Part shown: piece by piece, positions 11,011 to 22,520 of the stretch | Numbering within the stretch: position 1 is the stretch's first letter | Layout of the letters: every line of letters starts with the position of its first letter | NCBI GenBank assembly: GCA_019054805.1 | Contig: JAHQIY010000005.1 | Location: forward strand, 3,517,501 to 3,581,500 | Direction of reading: 5' to 3' | Origin: Brachionus manjavacas | Lineage: Eukaryota > Rotifera > Eurotatoria > Ploima > Brachionidae | DNA length: 64,000 nucleotides | Made by a program: the position numbers and the translations under genes | The notes under the pieces: model-generated | What the model saw: the letters and a program-made list of their open reading frames with translations, nothing else | Told to the model about the DNA's origin: nothing | Databases searched by the model: none

Positions 11011-13274
11011 ATGGAATCGAAAAATCGAAAAAATCCAGCTATTAATTTTTATCTGATATTATACAATCTATTTTCTGCAATCGGGTAATTTATTTTGTTT
11101 TTAATATAAAAATAATTGAAGTCTCAGACTATGGAACAAATATTGCTGCATTCATATTGAGAAATGCAGATTTTAAATTCTATATAGTGTTTTTTTTATT
11201 TATTTTTTTTTATGAACTAGTAAGTAGCGTAATATTGAACTATATAAACTCAGTAAATTAGTTTAATAAAAATATTTTACTTATTTACTGAAAATTTATT
11301 TATTCAAGTAAATAACTGAATCGTTTCAGCAAATTAACGATTTTAGTGACATGTAACTATAATTTGGTATTCGGCTAAAGTGAAATTTTCTCATTTATCG
11401 AATACTAGTTTTCATTTTAACCTTTTTCGACTGCAGCAATATTCGAAAAAAGTCTAAATGAAAACCAGTGTTCGATACATAGTGACATGTCACTAAAATC
11501 GAGCAATTACGTTATCATAATAATATTGTTTTAAAATAAAAATTTGACTACTTTGGGTTCTTTATGAATCATTTTTTGAGTTATTTTACTTAAGATTTAA
11601 AAAATATTGAAAGTTGCTTGTTTTATAAAAAAATCATCAATGATTTAATTTTCAATCATTCATCTCGATGTTTTAATTTGTATTTCTTAATTTAAGTTTA
11701 AAGAAGAATTTTCGATTATTTAAATTAAATTCTTGTATCATTCACTTTAAATTATTTTTTTATTTTAAACTGAAAAAATATTTGAAAAATTGCAATTTCG
11801 CTTTTTTTATTACAACAGTGGATTCATTTTGGAATTAAAACACAAAAAATTAAATCAAATCATTTTGAACATCTTTATTATTGTATTAGACTCATTTATT
11901 TTTTATGCTTTTTAGAAATTCTATTTACCTTTCTATGCAAGGAATTTTTTAAATAAAATTCTGAATTATAAAAAAAATGAACAAAATATATGAATATTTT
12001 TCCTGAAGTTTCAGTAATCATTTAAAAAAAAAACATGAGTTAATTTTTGATTAGGATTTATATAATTAAAATATAATTTAATTAGATATAATCGTAATGA
12101 AATACAGTTTTTTTTAACATAAGTTTGTTCTAAATCTTAGCTATAGTCTTAAATATTAGGATGATTTCATAGAAAAATAGCCTTAGAAATCTTTATAAAA
12201 ACGCTTTTTCATTCTAAGTCTATATAGAATTTTTTTTTCCAATAAACATTGAATATAATTTTAAAAGTGCATGTTGCACCAATTTGCCTTCAATTTTGAA
12301 TTTATAAAAACAATAATTTATAAGTATTTCAAATAATCTGAAATGTCAAAATTAAAAAAAAAGACATTTTAAAATTTTAATAAATTTAATTCAATTAGAT
12401 GGTTTTATGTACTATTTTTAACAATCAAAACCATTTATTCATGGAAATCAAAAAATGACTATTTAATTTCTAAAAATTTGTATCATGAGAGTGGATATTA
12501 TTTAAAAATTTTGCTATCAACCGCCGGATTAGAAGTTCTACATGCAGCTTTTAGACTTGTGCCATCAAACCCGATAGTTGTTTTTCCACAAGTTTTTATT
12601 CGATTTTTGGTAATTTGGGCCGTGGCTGACGTTTTTCCATCTGTAGGATTTGAATGAATAGACTAAATTTATTCTAATTAAAATTTTAAGAGCACAAAAA
12701 CATATGGTTTGTTTATATTAAATCTTGCTTGGTCAATCTCAGAAATCACAAGATACTTTTATTATGTTTTTAATTTGTTCAACTCAGAGCCTTATCTTCT
12801 CAAAGTGCTAAGGTAAATTTTAACAAAAAAAATATTTAAATCAAATTATATTTTTATTAAAGATATAATCTTTTCATTATTCTCTATCCGATCGGAGCTC
12901 TGGTAAAATAAATCATTATGTCTGCTGTTATTTAAAAATTTGTGAAAAGGCAGATTCATATTTTTTGTTTCAATTAAACTTAAATTTAATTTAGGCAGAA
13001 ACAATTTTGATATCCAGTGCCGCTGTTTATTTAAAGCCAATGAGTGTAAGAAAGAATTATTCATTTTTTTTACCTAACAACTTAAACATTTCATTCGATA
13101 TGTTCTACTTGTTATGGACATGGATCGCTTTGTACCTTCCAGGTATAACTCATGCTTTTTCAAAAAATTTAATTTAATTTTTTTTCTTTAGTTTTTCCAT
13201 TCATGTATAATCATATGTTGGCTCAAAGAAAAAAATATCTTTATGGAAAATCGCTCTCCAAAAAAGTCAATTGA
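11011..13274 (+). CDS. Very-long-chain (3R)-3-hydroxyacyl-CoA dehydratase, copy 2 (divergent paralogue)
   Basis: A tandem paralogue of the gene at 9869 with introns at equivalent places (for example Gly-Trp after the first exon in both). Starts MESKNRKNPAINFYLILYN at 11011 and ends at 13274 with SKKVN. It keeps LEVLHAAFRLVPSNPIVVF, SEITRYFYYVFN and the Tyr/Glu pair in LYPIGALAE, plus LPNNLNISFD. The catalytic pair is therefore conserved although the loop between them changed from VGVTG to IGALA. The first intron (11085-12398) is 1314 bases long, against about 60 bases in copy 1, and contains an inverted-repeat element. The C-terminus is basic (KKYLYGKSLSKKVN). Likely active; substrate length preference may differ. 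Confidence 0.92.
11338..11501. repeat. Foldback (MITE-like) inverted repeat in intron 1 of HACD copy 2
   Basis: Left arm CGATTTTAGTGACATGT is matched by right arm ACATGTCACTAAAATCG read inverted. Further inside, ATCGAATACTAGTTTTCATTT pairs with the inverse of AAATGAAAACCAGTGTTCGAT. The centre is near 11435 (TTTTTCGACTGC). The whole is about 164 bp. No coding content and no clear target duplication were found. Confidence 0.7.
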
Positions 13275-13647
13275 TCAATTTTGAATAAATAATAGTTTAG
13301 TTTAAAATATTAGATTATTTTATTTCCTGAAAACTCTAATTAAAATTTTTTTTTAAATAATAATACACATTTAGTATCTTTAATTAGAACCAAAAAAGAT
13401 GATTATATCTTTCTACTGAATGCGGTTACAAAATTTGAAAATTTGAAAATTTTCTTTATTCCTAAAAAACACACCGACGTTAGAATCTTTAATTTTTATT
13501 TTCGTCATCAAGTCTACAAGAAAAAGACCATCAATTAAATTTTAAAAAAAAATAAATACTGTAATTTACTTATATGTATAAATAGGAATGAAATTCAGAA
13601 GGAAAATTAAACATTTTTTGAAGAAAAAAGTAAACTCGACAACAAAG

Positions 13648-14085
13648 ATGAAGACTGAAATAGCTTTTATGTTTATCATTGGATTTTTTGTCGCAATCAA
13701 TGCATTTCCGTCAAACGAACACCTTCCATATAATGTAGGCTAGATTATTTTAATACCACTAAATGTATTAAAATTAAATTTTTAAAATAGCAAAGGTCTT
13801 TTGACACTTTTGATATGGCAATGATGGACACGGATCCTTTTTATGATTACGAAAGAATCCAAGATTTGAGAAACAGATTGGCTTTAATGGATTCAAGAGA
13901 TTTAATTCCATCAATTGATTTTGCTAAAGCAAAACGTGGAAGACGTAAATATTTTAAAGTCAATCGATAAAAGTAAAAAAATCTAAATTTTAATTTTTTT
14001 AGAATGCTTATGGAAGATTTGCAGCTGGTCATTGGAAAAATCAAAGAAAAATTCTGAACCATCTTCTGTTTCTATAGATAACTAA
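13648..14085 (+). CDS. Candidate neuropeptide precursor with cyclic CLWKIC core
   Basis: Three exons (13648-13734, 13791-13944, 14003-14085) join in phase into a protein of about 107 residues. It begins with a clear signal peptide (MKTEIAFMFIIGFFVAINA), followed by an acidic spacer. A basic cleavage site (AKRGR) precedes QCLWKICSWSLEKSKK and a short tail ending SIDN. Two Cys with four residues between them and W-K in the ring resemble the urotensin II ring (CFWKYC) and the CNMamide ring (CHFKIC). The N-terminal Gln would give pyroglutamate. No Gly for C-terminal amidation follows the ring. An in-frame ATG at 13588 would add 20 basic residues before the signal peptide, so 13648 is preferred. 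The precursor layout is well supported; the peptide family is not. Confidence 0.6.
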
Positions 14086-16861
14086 ATGTTTTAATTTTAT
14101 TGTCGTTTTAATCTTGTTAATTAAAATAAAATAGAAAATCATTATCTTCAATTTTTAGTAGCCGAAAATTCTAAAAAAAAATATCTTATTCTAATTAAAC
14201 TTTTAAGATTTTATAATCTTTTTGATGCGTACAAAAAATTTATTTTTGCTAAAAATTTGGAACTTAAGCTGTAAAAAAAATTGCAAAAAATTAAAATGAC
14301 AATGATGTCGATAAAATATGATAAAAATAAGTTAAACTATTTATCTGTGAGATTACCCAAAATTTTACTCAACTAGAACCATTGTAAATTGTTATCTGTA
14401 TATCTCGATTATTTGAATAAAATCATTTTATTCAAATATAATCATATTAAATTGAAAAGTTTTCAAGCTCATAATTATCGTAATACATTTCGATGGAAAA
14501 ATCACTTTTTAAATTGTGTATCTAATGAAGAATTCGTGGTACAAAGTAAATTGTTCAAGTTTTCTTTTGTTTCTTAAATTAATTTCAATGAATTTATTCC
14601 CTTTTATTTTGTTCCCGAATTTATAACAAAAAAAAATTATTAAGACAATTTATTAAGCTTGAAGTATTTGAAGCTTAAACCAAAATTGTTTGTTCTGGTA
14701 AACCAAAACTTAATTTTAAGGTTTGTTGCCACGAATAGCAAAATTGCTTTTTATAAAAGAAACTTGATTTCCAGTATTTCCATTATATTGCTAGTTAAGT
14801 AAATAGAATAAATTGAATTTGTTAGTTTATCGAATTTATTGAATGAGTAATAAGAAGATTAGGTAGTAAAATTTTAAATAAACTAATTTTTACGTAAATT
14901 AAAATAGCGCTTCTTTTAATCAATAAAATAATTCTAAGCTTAATCACATTCTTACTATTCATCATCACCGCCAAAAGTACCAACGACTTCAAAAGCAAGC
15001 TTGACAAAACAGCAACTTAATTACGGCAAGTGGCTACCACACAGGGTGTCGTCACCCATCATTCTGCATGCAAATCGCGACTTGTAGCCTACCCCTTACT
15101 ACTACTACTACTACTACTACTTCTACTACTATTTTAATTAATGTTTTTTATCTAATCTAAATTCTTTTTGACGAAAACTGATAAAATCCCTTTTTTATTA
15201 TTATATTTTATTATTTAATTTATAAATAGCGGGAACAATTGTTTTTTTTGACATTTGAACATAAATTTTAAATATTTTTGGTGGATTCTTTAGGCTTATT
15301 ATTCTATTTAAAAAATATACATATTTTTCAAAAAAATTCATTTTTCAGCAACTAATAAAAGTTTTTTCGATTACCATACATATTTCATTCGATGATGCTT
15401 TTTGATTTTAAAGTTAATGTGTCAATATTTCGAATACTCAGGCCCGCTCTTATTTATACCTCATAATATATCTAGCTGAGATATAATATCGGTTTAATCA
15501 AGTAAATTTGAGATTCAGGAGAAATTATGTTTAATTTTTTATTTATTAATACAAAAGATTTATTTTTTCACTTTTCGAATAATTTTTAATTGGATAAAGT
15601 GTTTCTTTATTTTAATTACATCTTTTGGCAAAAAAAAATAAAGCTTCTTTACTAATATTTCCATTAATTAAAAAAAATATGACAGAAAATTAGATATTAT
15701 TACATTAAATTTTATAATTTTACCTAAAATGATGTAAAAAAAGAAATAAAGTTTAAATTTTTTTTTCAAAAATTGTTTTATAATTTTCATATTTTTTATT
15801 AATTTTCAACTTTTTCCTCTAAAATTCAACTTCTTTTGACCGTAAGCGTTTTGCGGCCAAACTTATATAAACTAGTGTAATATTACGTAAAATTTTGCTA
15901 TCTTACATTTTCTTACATGCAAAAAATGATACATTTTCTGACGTAAAATTACGTAAAATAATGTAAACTTACCCATACAGTTTAACTTTAACCACTGTAG
16001 TAAAAACTTAATCGATTTTAAAGTGGCTAATCCAACTCAGATCAGTCAGGAAATGTCTTCAATATAAATAAAATTCATTATTTTAATTAAATTATTTTCA
16101 AAAGAGATCGAATTTATACAAAAACAAATGAAACAAATGAATCTCATAGTTCAATGCCACTTCAAAGCTAAATAAAACATTTTTTGAAATGTTTATTTTT
16201 AGAAGATTATCTTGTAAAATTATTAAAAGAATAATTTTCTTAACTGAAATAACTTTTGGTGTTTATTTAATTTTTTGAAATGAAAATAATTTTCTAAATA
16301 ATTTAATAATGTTTTAAAAATCACAAAATATCACAGTTAGTTAGTTAGTGCATTCTCTTTAATAATTTCTTCATAAATAATAATTAATAAATTATCATGA
16401 TTTCTGTTTAGTAATAGCTTAAATAATAGCTTAAATAGCAGCTTAACATTTTGGCTTAGCAAAGAAAAATCTAGTCGAATTTTGTAATTATAATATGAAG
16501 ATTTTAGTTAAATGATTTAATGCAAAATGTGATGATAAAATTCATATCCCCTAAAAAGTACAAAAAATATAACTAAAATAAATTTTCATAATTCAAAAAT
16601 ATAAATAAATATGATAAAATAATAACAGTTAAAATATGCTAAACAATATTTTAAAGATAAATCATAAATTATAAATTCCTCTTTAAATCCTACACTTTTA
16701 TCAAAAAAAATCTATTCGTAAATTCGTTTATATATAACCCAAAAAATTTGCTAATACAAGCAACTCTAAATCTCTCTAAAGTAAAACATCAAAATAAAAT
16801 CTTTCTTATTAATTTTGTAAAATAAAAGAAGAAATTTTGATTCAATCTCATTAAGCATAAA
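14086..16861. other. Intergenic DNA with a possible LINE 3' tail and AT-rich filler
   Basis: No gene seen. A less AT-rich stretch at 15010-15135 ends in a (TAC)n microsatellite like those at the ends of two LINE fragments in this window (listed separately). At 15890-15975 there are repeated TTACGTAAAAT motifs similar to those in the inverted repeats of the element at 33361. The rest is AT-rich and featureless to the eye. Confidence 0.4.
15010..15138 (+). mobile_element. Possible LINE 3' end with (TAC)n tail
   Basis: A GC-richer block (CAAGTGGCTACCACACAGGG and on) runs into about ten TAC/TTC triplets at 15098-15131. The same triplet run, in opposite orientation, ends the reverse-transcriptase fragments at 36456 and 53408. 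This is therefore likely the 3' end of a related LINE inserted on the plus strand and truncated before its coding part. No reverse transcriptase sequence is present to confirm it. Confidence 0.4.
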
Positions 16862-17344
16862 ATGTGCATCGTAAGTTTTATATCAGAATTTTTTCACTCT
16901 CGTTTAAAATTCAATAATTTAGCCTTGTTTCGATACTGATTGCGATGGAGATCCAGATTGCCTTTGCTTACCTTTGATGTGCATTTTGGGATACTGCTGC
17001 TGTAAAGATTGTGGAAGGAGCCAACAACCACAGTGAGTTAATAACAGATAATATTTAAGACAAATGAACAGATTTTTTAGATACCAAATTTTATTCAAAA
17101 AAATAAGATCTGTTTACTAAAGAAAATCGTTAAAATCTATAATAATTCTTTAAGGGCATCATATATAGTGCCAGGACCTGGTTATGCGTATCCTGGAGGA
17201 CCAACGCCTTATCCTGGCCAGCCTGGGGGATATTATCCGAGCCAATTTGTTCCACAGCCTGGATTCCAGCAGCCTTGCTATCCGAATCCACCAGGGTACG
17301 CTCATCCATTTCCCCCCCAAGCCTACCCAATGAATATGAGGTGA
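16862..17344 (+). CDS. Small Cys-rich, Pro/Gly/Tyr-rich protein of unknown function
   Basis: Exons 16862-16870, 16923-17032 and 17155-17344 join in phase. The N-terminus is MCIPCFDTDCDGDPDCLC, followed by a hydrophobic Cys-rich stretch (LMCILGYCCCKDC). A second part is made of irregular PGY, YPGG and PYPGQPGG repeats, ending YPMNMR. About 103 residues. There is no ordinary signal peptide. The Cys-rich hydrophobic patch could be palmitoylated or membrane-associated, as in other proteins with PGYP-rich tails, but this is inference. I do not recognise a family. The strong codon structure, splice sites and repetitive proline-rich tail make it a believable gene. Confidence 0.65.
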
Positions 17345-17501
17345 ACTGCAAGAATTAGTTATTTTTATGTAAAATTAATTTTCAATAACTGCTTTTTGTT
17401 AAAATTTTTGATTTATTTAAATCTAATTGTTTAATTGTATTTTAATTAAATAAATAAAATAATTTAAATATTCTAATATTTTTGATTAATTAAATTGAAG
17501 T

Positions 17502-18796
17502 TTAAAAAAAGTTTATTGAATGAATGTTTACATCTCCACCAATTGATAAGTGATTAGCTTCTTCGAATGGAGAACGGTGTTGAAATTGAGTAAAATGGTG
17601 TCCATTTACAGCAATCTAATTTTTTTGTTAGTTAAAATTTATAAAAATCAGAGTTAATTTTGAGTCACCAGTTCAGAAATATTAAATTCCAAGTTTTTTG
17701 CTCAAAAAATATCCTCAAAAATTTTTTTTATAATCAAAAAAAAATTAATCAGTGACTTAGAATTAATTCTTAATAAATAAAAGTGATCTTTACTTTAAAT
17801 TCGCTAGCTTCAATTAGAATCAAAAGTTCGAATCGCATTCCTCTTCGGAATGGTGATGGGCCATCTCGCTCTTCATCACCCCAGCCACCACCATGTCTAT
17901 TTGTGCGAATAACCACTGGTTCTGGAGTATATGGATCATTAAAACGAGGATTAAAATGCAATTGAACGTTATCTGATGGATTTCCATTTCCTGATTGAAT
18001 ATTGATATCAAATCGTTCGCTGCTATGTGGAATATCTCCAATTATTTGGATTAAACCACCTAGCTTTGAGTGAAAATCTGTGCAAAATGGAATAGGCTTT
18101 ATAAAAGTTTTAATTTATCGAAATTTTTTCTACCAAAATGTCAAAATGCTTACTGGATGATTAATATTTTTATGATGTGGATGATATCCCTTAATTTAAT
18201 AAAATTTAATATAATTTTGTAAAATGATTTTTCTTCTATTTTTAAAACTTACTCCCGAGTAAGTAATATTTTGAATTTCCAAATCGCCTTTAATTTCTAA
18301 ATGCGTAACTTCCTCAAATGATGATCGGTGTTGGTAATCAAAGAAGTGTTGGCCATTTACTGCAACCTTAAGGAATCAAAATGAGTACCAAGTATTTAGC
18401 CTAAAAAAAATTACTCTGTATTTATCTTCTTCAACCAAGATTATAATTTCAAAAGTTTGGTTATGATGAAAAGGAAAGCCTCCTCCTCTTTCTTCTTGAC
18501 CCCATCCTCCAAAATTACTATTTCTCACTACACAATTTTGGTTAAAACGTGGATTAATATGCAAAATGGTGTTTCCATTTCCAATTAAATTGAATGAAAA
18601 CCTTAATGATTATATTTATCAATTGATAATGAAAAAAATATTTTTATTACCAATCAGCAGTGGGTAATAATTGACCACGAATGTAAATTTGTTTTCCAAC
18701 GCCAAGACCATTCGGAATTGCTTCGCAATAAGGAGTGGATGATACTGGAGCGCTATGATAATGGTGCGAATAGGGATTATGCAACATTCGGTCCAT
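17502..18796 (-). CDS. Tandem-repeat galectin (two carbohydrate-recognition domains)
   Basis: A beta-galactoside-binding lectin, usually cytosolic and secreted without a signal peptide. It starts MDRMLHNPYSHHYHSAPV at 18796 and ends near 17502 (GGDVNIHSINFF). Domain 1 has the sugar-binding set LHINPRFN, VVRNS and GGWGQEER. Domain 2 repeats it as LHFNPRFN, VVIRTN and GGWGDEER. Each is followed by the typical F-beta strand (KYRVAVNGQHFFDYQHR and EFKIAVNGHHFTQFQHR). His, Asn, Arg, Trp, Glu and Arg needed for lactose binding are visible in both. Several introns of about 45-60 bases interrupt the gene, including one just before each NGxHF strand. A tyrosine/histidine/proline-containing N-terminal tail of about 25 residues precedes domain 1. 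Confidence 0.94.
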
Positions 18797-19990
18797 TTTA
18801 AGTTTTGTATTCAGGTAAAAATTAAAATTGTGTTTAAAAATATGATATGTGAGTTGAAATAAGATTTAAATAGAAAAAAATAATTGATAAGAAAGGACTG
18901 ATTAATTTTAATTTAAGCAATAAAGAATTTAAATATTTGAGTAGATATTCTACAAAGGATACTTTGATTAGAAACATTTTTAGCTCTTATCACACTAGTA
19001 ACTTTTAAACATTATTTTTTAAGTGATTAGTAATATTTTATCAAGTTTTTCGTAAGCAATATGTTGGATGAGATAATACCAAATGGAATGATTATTAATC
19101 TAAATTTGGTTGCTAGTGTGATTAAGATATTTTTTTACTTTTATTTGATCAAGTCACAAGACTTATTTTACTTTTTTTACAGATCGTAACAATGAAATTT
19201 TATTTTTAGTTAAAAAAATTATGTAACAATAAATATCCATTTTAAATGATAAACAGGAAAATCGATCAAGAGAAAAATTCACTATTTTAAAACTGTTAAA
19301 GCTAATTTTTGGTGATCTTAAATTTTTTTATTTAGAAATTTGATTACGATTTTTCTATAGTTCTTTTAATTTTGTTTCTTTTTGTTTTGTTTTTTAAATC
19401 AAACGAAAAAAGGTCAAAAATACGAAACTAACTCTAATCTGAATTCTTCCCACACACTCTCTCAAAAACAGAAATAAAATTCTAAAAAAAAATATGACAA
19501 GAGCTCAAATACTTAATATAATGTCCATTTGGCAATGCAAGATTAGTTGGACTCAATACGTTATGATTTACTCCAGTTTTCTTAAGAACAAGAACTTATT
19601 TTATGTAAAAATAAAATCAAATTGCTCATTTAGAATTTTAAATTAAAAAAATAATCTTTTAATTAATTTTATATCAACTTTAGGAGTCAAAATTAAAATT
19701 TAACAAGCTTGAATTTGATACTAAAATCATACTTTAAATAGGTAATAGGAAGTTTAAGCAAAAAGAATCCTTCTTTGCATGGATTTTTTTTTTAAAAAAA
19801 AAATAAATATAAAATTAAATTTTTTATTATTTGGTGTATTTTTTTGTCATTTAATAAAAATTTTCATACAATGTTGATAGAGCATAAAATAAGTGTGATG
19901 TTTCAAATTTATTTAAAAAAATAAATTGGATTTACTTTTGCAATCTTACTTGATTGAAATTAAATAGATTTTACTGAGCGTAAATATTTA
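18797..19990. other. Intergenic DNA, no gene seen
   Basis: AT-rich sequence upstream of the galectin gene. No open frame of coding character or RNA fold was recognised. A (AAT)n run near 20001-20020 marks the tail of the neighbouring LINE. Confidence 0.4.
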
Positions 19991-19995
19991 GTATT

Positions 19996-21030
19996 TAAAA
20001 ATAATAATAATAATAATAATTAGCTACTGCAAGAAACTTGCGGAGAAGTCTTACACGGAAGACTACTATGGTAGCTATTTACACCGTTTATACAACTAAA
20101 CATTAGGCTATTCATAATTATCCAAATTCGAAGAAAAATATTGTAGCTTCCGTCCAATTACCAACTCTCAACCGATAGATTAAGTACTAGACACATATAT
20201 CTGACTTTTACGAATGTACAAAATAATAGTCTTAGCGTATCAATCGTCCAGAACCTGAAAGTTCGCCGTAATTGACCCAATATAGCATTTGCCTTATTTG
20301 CTTGCATCCTAATGTGCTCTGAAAACTTCAAATTTGTTGAAAGAGTCACTCCACGATCTTTTTCAGAATCTACGAATTCAAGATATTGATCAGTATCTAA
20401 AACCATCTATATTCAGTCTCAGACCAGGAAACTTATTTTTACCGGATTTACTGAAATACATCACTTTGTATTTATTTTCATTAAAAAGCATATTCCATTC
20501 TAAAGACAATTTTTTGAATGCGTCTCAATCTTCTAATTGTGGCCAGTAACTTACTGTCATCTGCAAATAGCTTAATTAAATGTATCCTACCTCAGGGATA
20601 TCGTCGATGAATATTACGAGAAGGAGAGGTCCTAAAACTCTTTCTTGTGGAACTCCACTCGTAACGTTCTTCCATTCTGCTGAATGCTGTCGTAAAACGA
20701 CTCTTTGTTTCCGTTTAGTCAAGAAGTCTCTAATCCAATCTAGGATACTTTTATCAAACCCAAAGGTTTAACTTGAAGAGACTCACGGCAAGCCTTGTCA
20801 AAAGCTTTTGCGAAGTCGAGGAACACCACAAATACATCTAAACCCTTTTCTAAGTTTTTACTTACAAAATCTACTTTTTCCAGTAGATTAGTGGCAACTG
20901 ATTTTCCAATGACAAAACCATGTTGGTGGGGTGCTATTAACTCGTTGTTATACAGATGCTCTAACATGACATCTCCAATCATACGTTCCATAATTTTGCA
21001 AGGCACTGCTATTAAAAAAACCAAAGTCTT
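19996..21030 (-). mobile_element. Decayed, 5'-truncated LINE (CR1/L2/Jockey-like) reverse transcriptase
   Basis: Reading leftwards, conserved reverse transcriptase blocks appear in order: a PCKIMERMI and HQHGFVIGKS region (about 20990-20910), the first catalytic block FVVFLDFAKAFDKA (about 20845), SGVPQ...LGPLLLVIFIDDI (about 20660-20600), the FADD catalytic motif in LFADDSKLL (about 20555), and a C-terminal HIRMQANKANAILGQLRRTF stretch (about 20315-20260). The frames are interrupted several times, so the copy is dead. It ends at a (TAA/ATT)n run at about 20000. Its 5' part, including any endonuclease, is missing. Confidence 0.85.
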
Positions 21031-22145
21031 TAGCTTTTATATTTTTATAAAAAAAACAAATTAAAATAATCTTATATTTTAATAAGATTCTTTAAATTGT
21101 TTTATATTCAAACGAATAGAAAAAAAATTAAACCAAATTACATTATGCCTTAAGTTGAATCAAATTAACTTCAAATTATATAAATTTACGCAAATTTGCC
21201 TCAAATTCTAATATCAAATTATCTCTCTAAATTAAAATTGTTCTAAGTTTTAATATCATTTAAATTTAAGTAAACTTAGTTAGATAATTTGATGATACTT
21301 TTAAATATCTATTAATTAATAAAAAATAAATAAATAGTCTAAAATTTATTTTTAATAAAAACTAAGATTAAAAAATCCTTGATTTTACTATCAAGATTTG
21401 TTCTAAATTAGGTTTTTTCATTGAAAACTATCATTTTGGTAAAATATTTAGCAGTTTCAATTGTAAATATTTGTGTTTAAATTATCAAAGTATTTTGAAT
21501 TAGGACAAGCTTTTTAAATCTTCGATCTTTTTTCAGTATTTTTAATAACAAAATCCAGCCGTATTTTTGATTGTTAGCCGAAGACCCTTCATCACGAGTA
21601 AATCTAGTATCAGCATTGACTGAAGTGTTTCATGTAAAATAGCACATGTTGCCACATGTAGGCTAATAGAAAACTATATAATATCTTTTAATAAATTTTA
21701 TGGTTTTGAACTGACGACCAGATAATAAGTCTTTACAAATTTTACATTGTGAATTTTGGAGCAAAAAGAACAGAAAATAAATAAAATAAATTAATAACCT
21801 TTTTTCTAATATTTTTCCACTGGCACATTCAATGCATTACATTAATACAGCAAATTAGTTATTTTCATTTTTATGTGGTTATTGACATTTAAATTTTAAG
21901 TTTTATTAATCCAGTTTCCAGAAAAAAATTTATTTCAATATCAAATTTAAAAAATTAAAAACTAAAAAAAAAATCTTTACGTCGTTTTTTTATTTTATTA
22001 AAACTTGATTTTTGGCTTTTAAAAAATTCAGAAAAAACTGGATTACAAAAGCTTAAAATTTTAATTTATAGTCATTTACTTGATATAAAACGAAATAAAT
22101 AATATGATTTTAAAAAAAGTCATTAAACTAAATAATTTTTTAAAA
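21031..22145. other. Intergenic DNA with one dispersed-repeat copy
   Basis: No gene seen. At 21748-21830 a stretch beginning TTGTGAATTTTGGAGCAAAA matches the left part of the foldback repeat at 52857. The stretch 21560-21670 is a little less AT-rich but was not recognised. Confidence 0.4.
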
Positions 22146-22520
22146 ATGACGAAAACAGAAAATGATCCTGTCTGTAGTGATGGTAGCTGTATAGTGATGC
22201 TAACTGATGCTGAGAAAAGGGCTCGCACAGTTGTTGATGCAGCCAAGAAAAGAAAAACGGTTCTCATGAAAAAAGCTAAAGAAGAGTCGACAAGTGAAAT
22301 TGAAAATTTTCGCATACAGAATGAGCAAACAATCAACAATCTTCTTAAAGAGTATTCAAGTGGAAAAGAACAAAATATATGTCATATAGAAGAAAATCTA
22401 AAGAGTAAAAAAGCTTTACTTTGTGAAGAATTCAAACTGCACCAAAATTCTACTTTGGATTTTATTCTTGAATTAGTTACACATATTGAACCAAAAGCTC
22501 ACGGAAATTTGGTGATTTAA
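22146..22520 (+). CDS. Intronless V-type proton ATPase subunit G-like protein
   Basis: Subunit G is part of the peripheral stalk of the V-ATPase, holding the catalytic head during ATP-driven proton pumping. The protein shows the family N-terminal pattern AEKRARTVVDAAKKRKTVLMKKAKEES, then a charged helix of about 70 residues and a C-terminal LVTHIEPKAHGNLVI like the usual VxPxxHxNY end. Length, about 124 residues from the Met at 22146, fits the family. An upstream in-frame ATG at 22104 would add 14 residues. The single exon is unusual among these intron-rich neighbours, and the sequence is diverged in the middle. It may be a retrocopy that became a gene. The reading frame is open throughout. 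Confidence 0.82.
   Translation: MTKTENDPVCSDGSCIVMLTDAEKRARTVVDAAKKRKTVLMKKAKEESTSEIENFRIQNEQTINNLLKEYSSGKEQNICHIEENLKSKKALLCEEFKLHQNSTLDFILELVTHIEPKAHGNLVI

Noticed and set aside
15098-15131. CRISPR-like or minisatellite array
   Set aside because: A simple TAC triplet run with no spacers.
16021-16760. Hidden exons in the AT-rich region upstream of 16862
   Set aside because: No stretch kept an open frame with sensible amino acid usage between splice-like signals.
17770-18041. Overlapping open frames on both strands in the galectin region
   Set aside because: They are shadows of the galectin exon carrying FNPRFN and GGWGDEER.
20334-21064. Plus-strand open frames in the LINE region
   Set aside because: They lie opposite the minus-strand reverse transcriptase and show no domain character.
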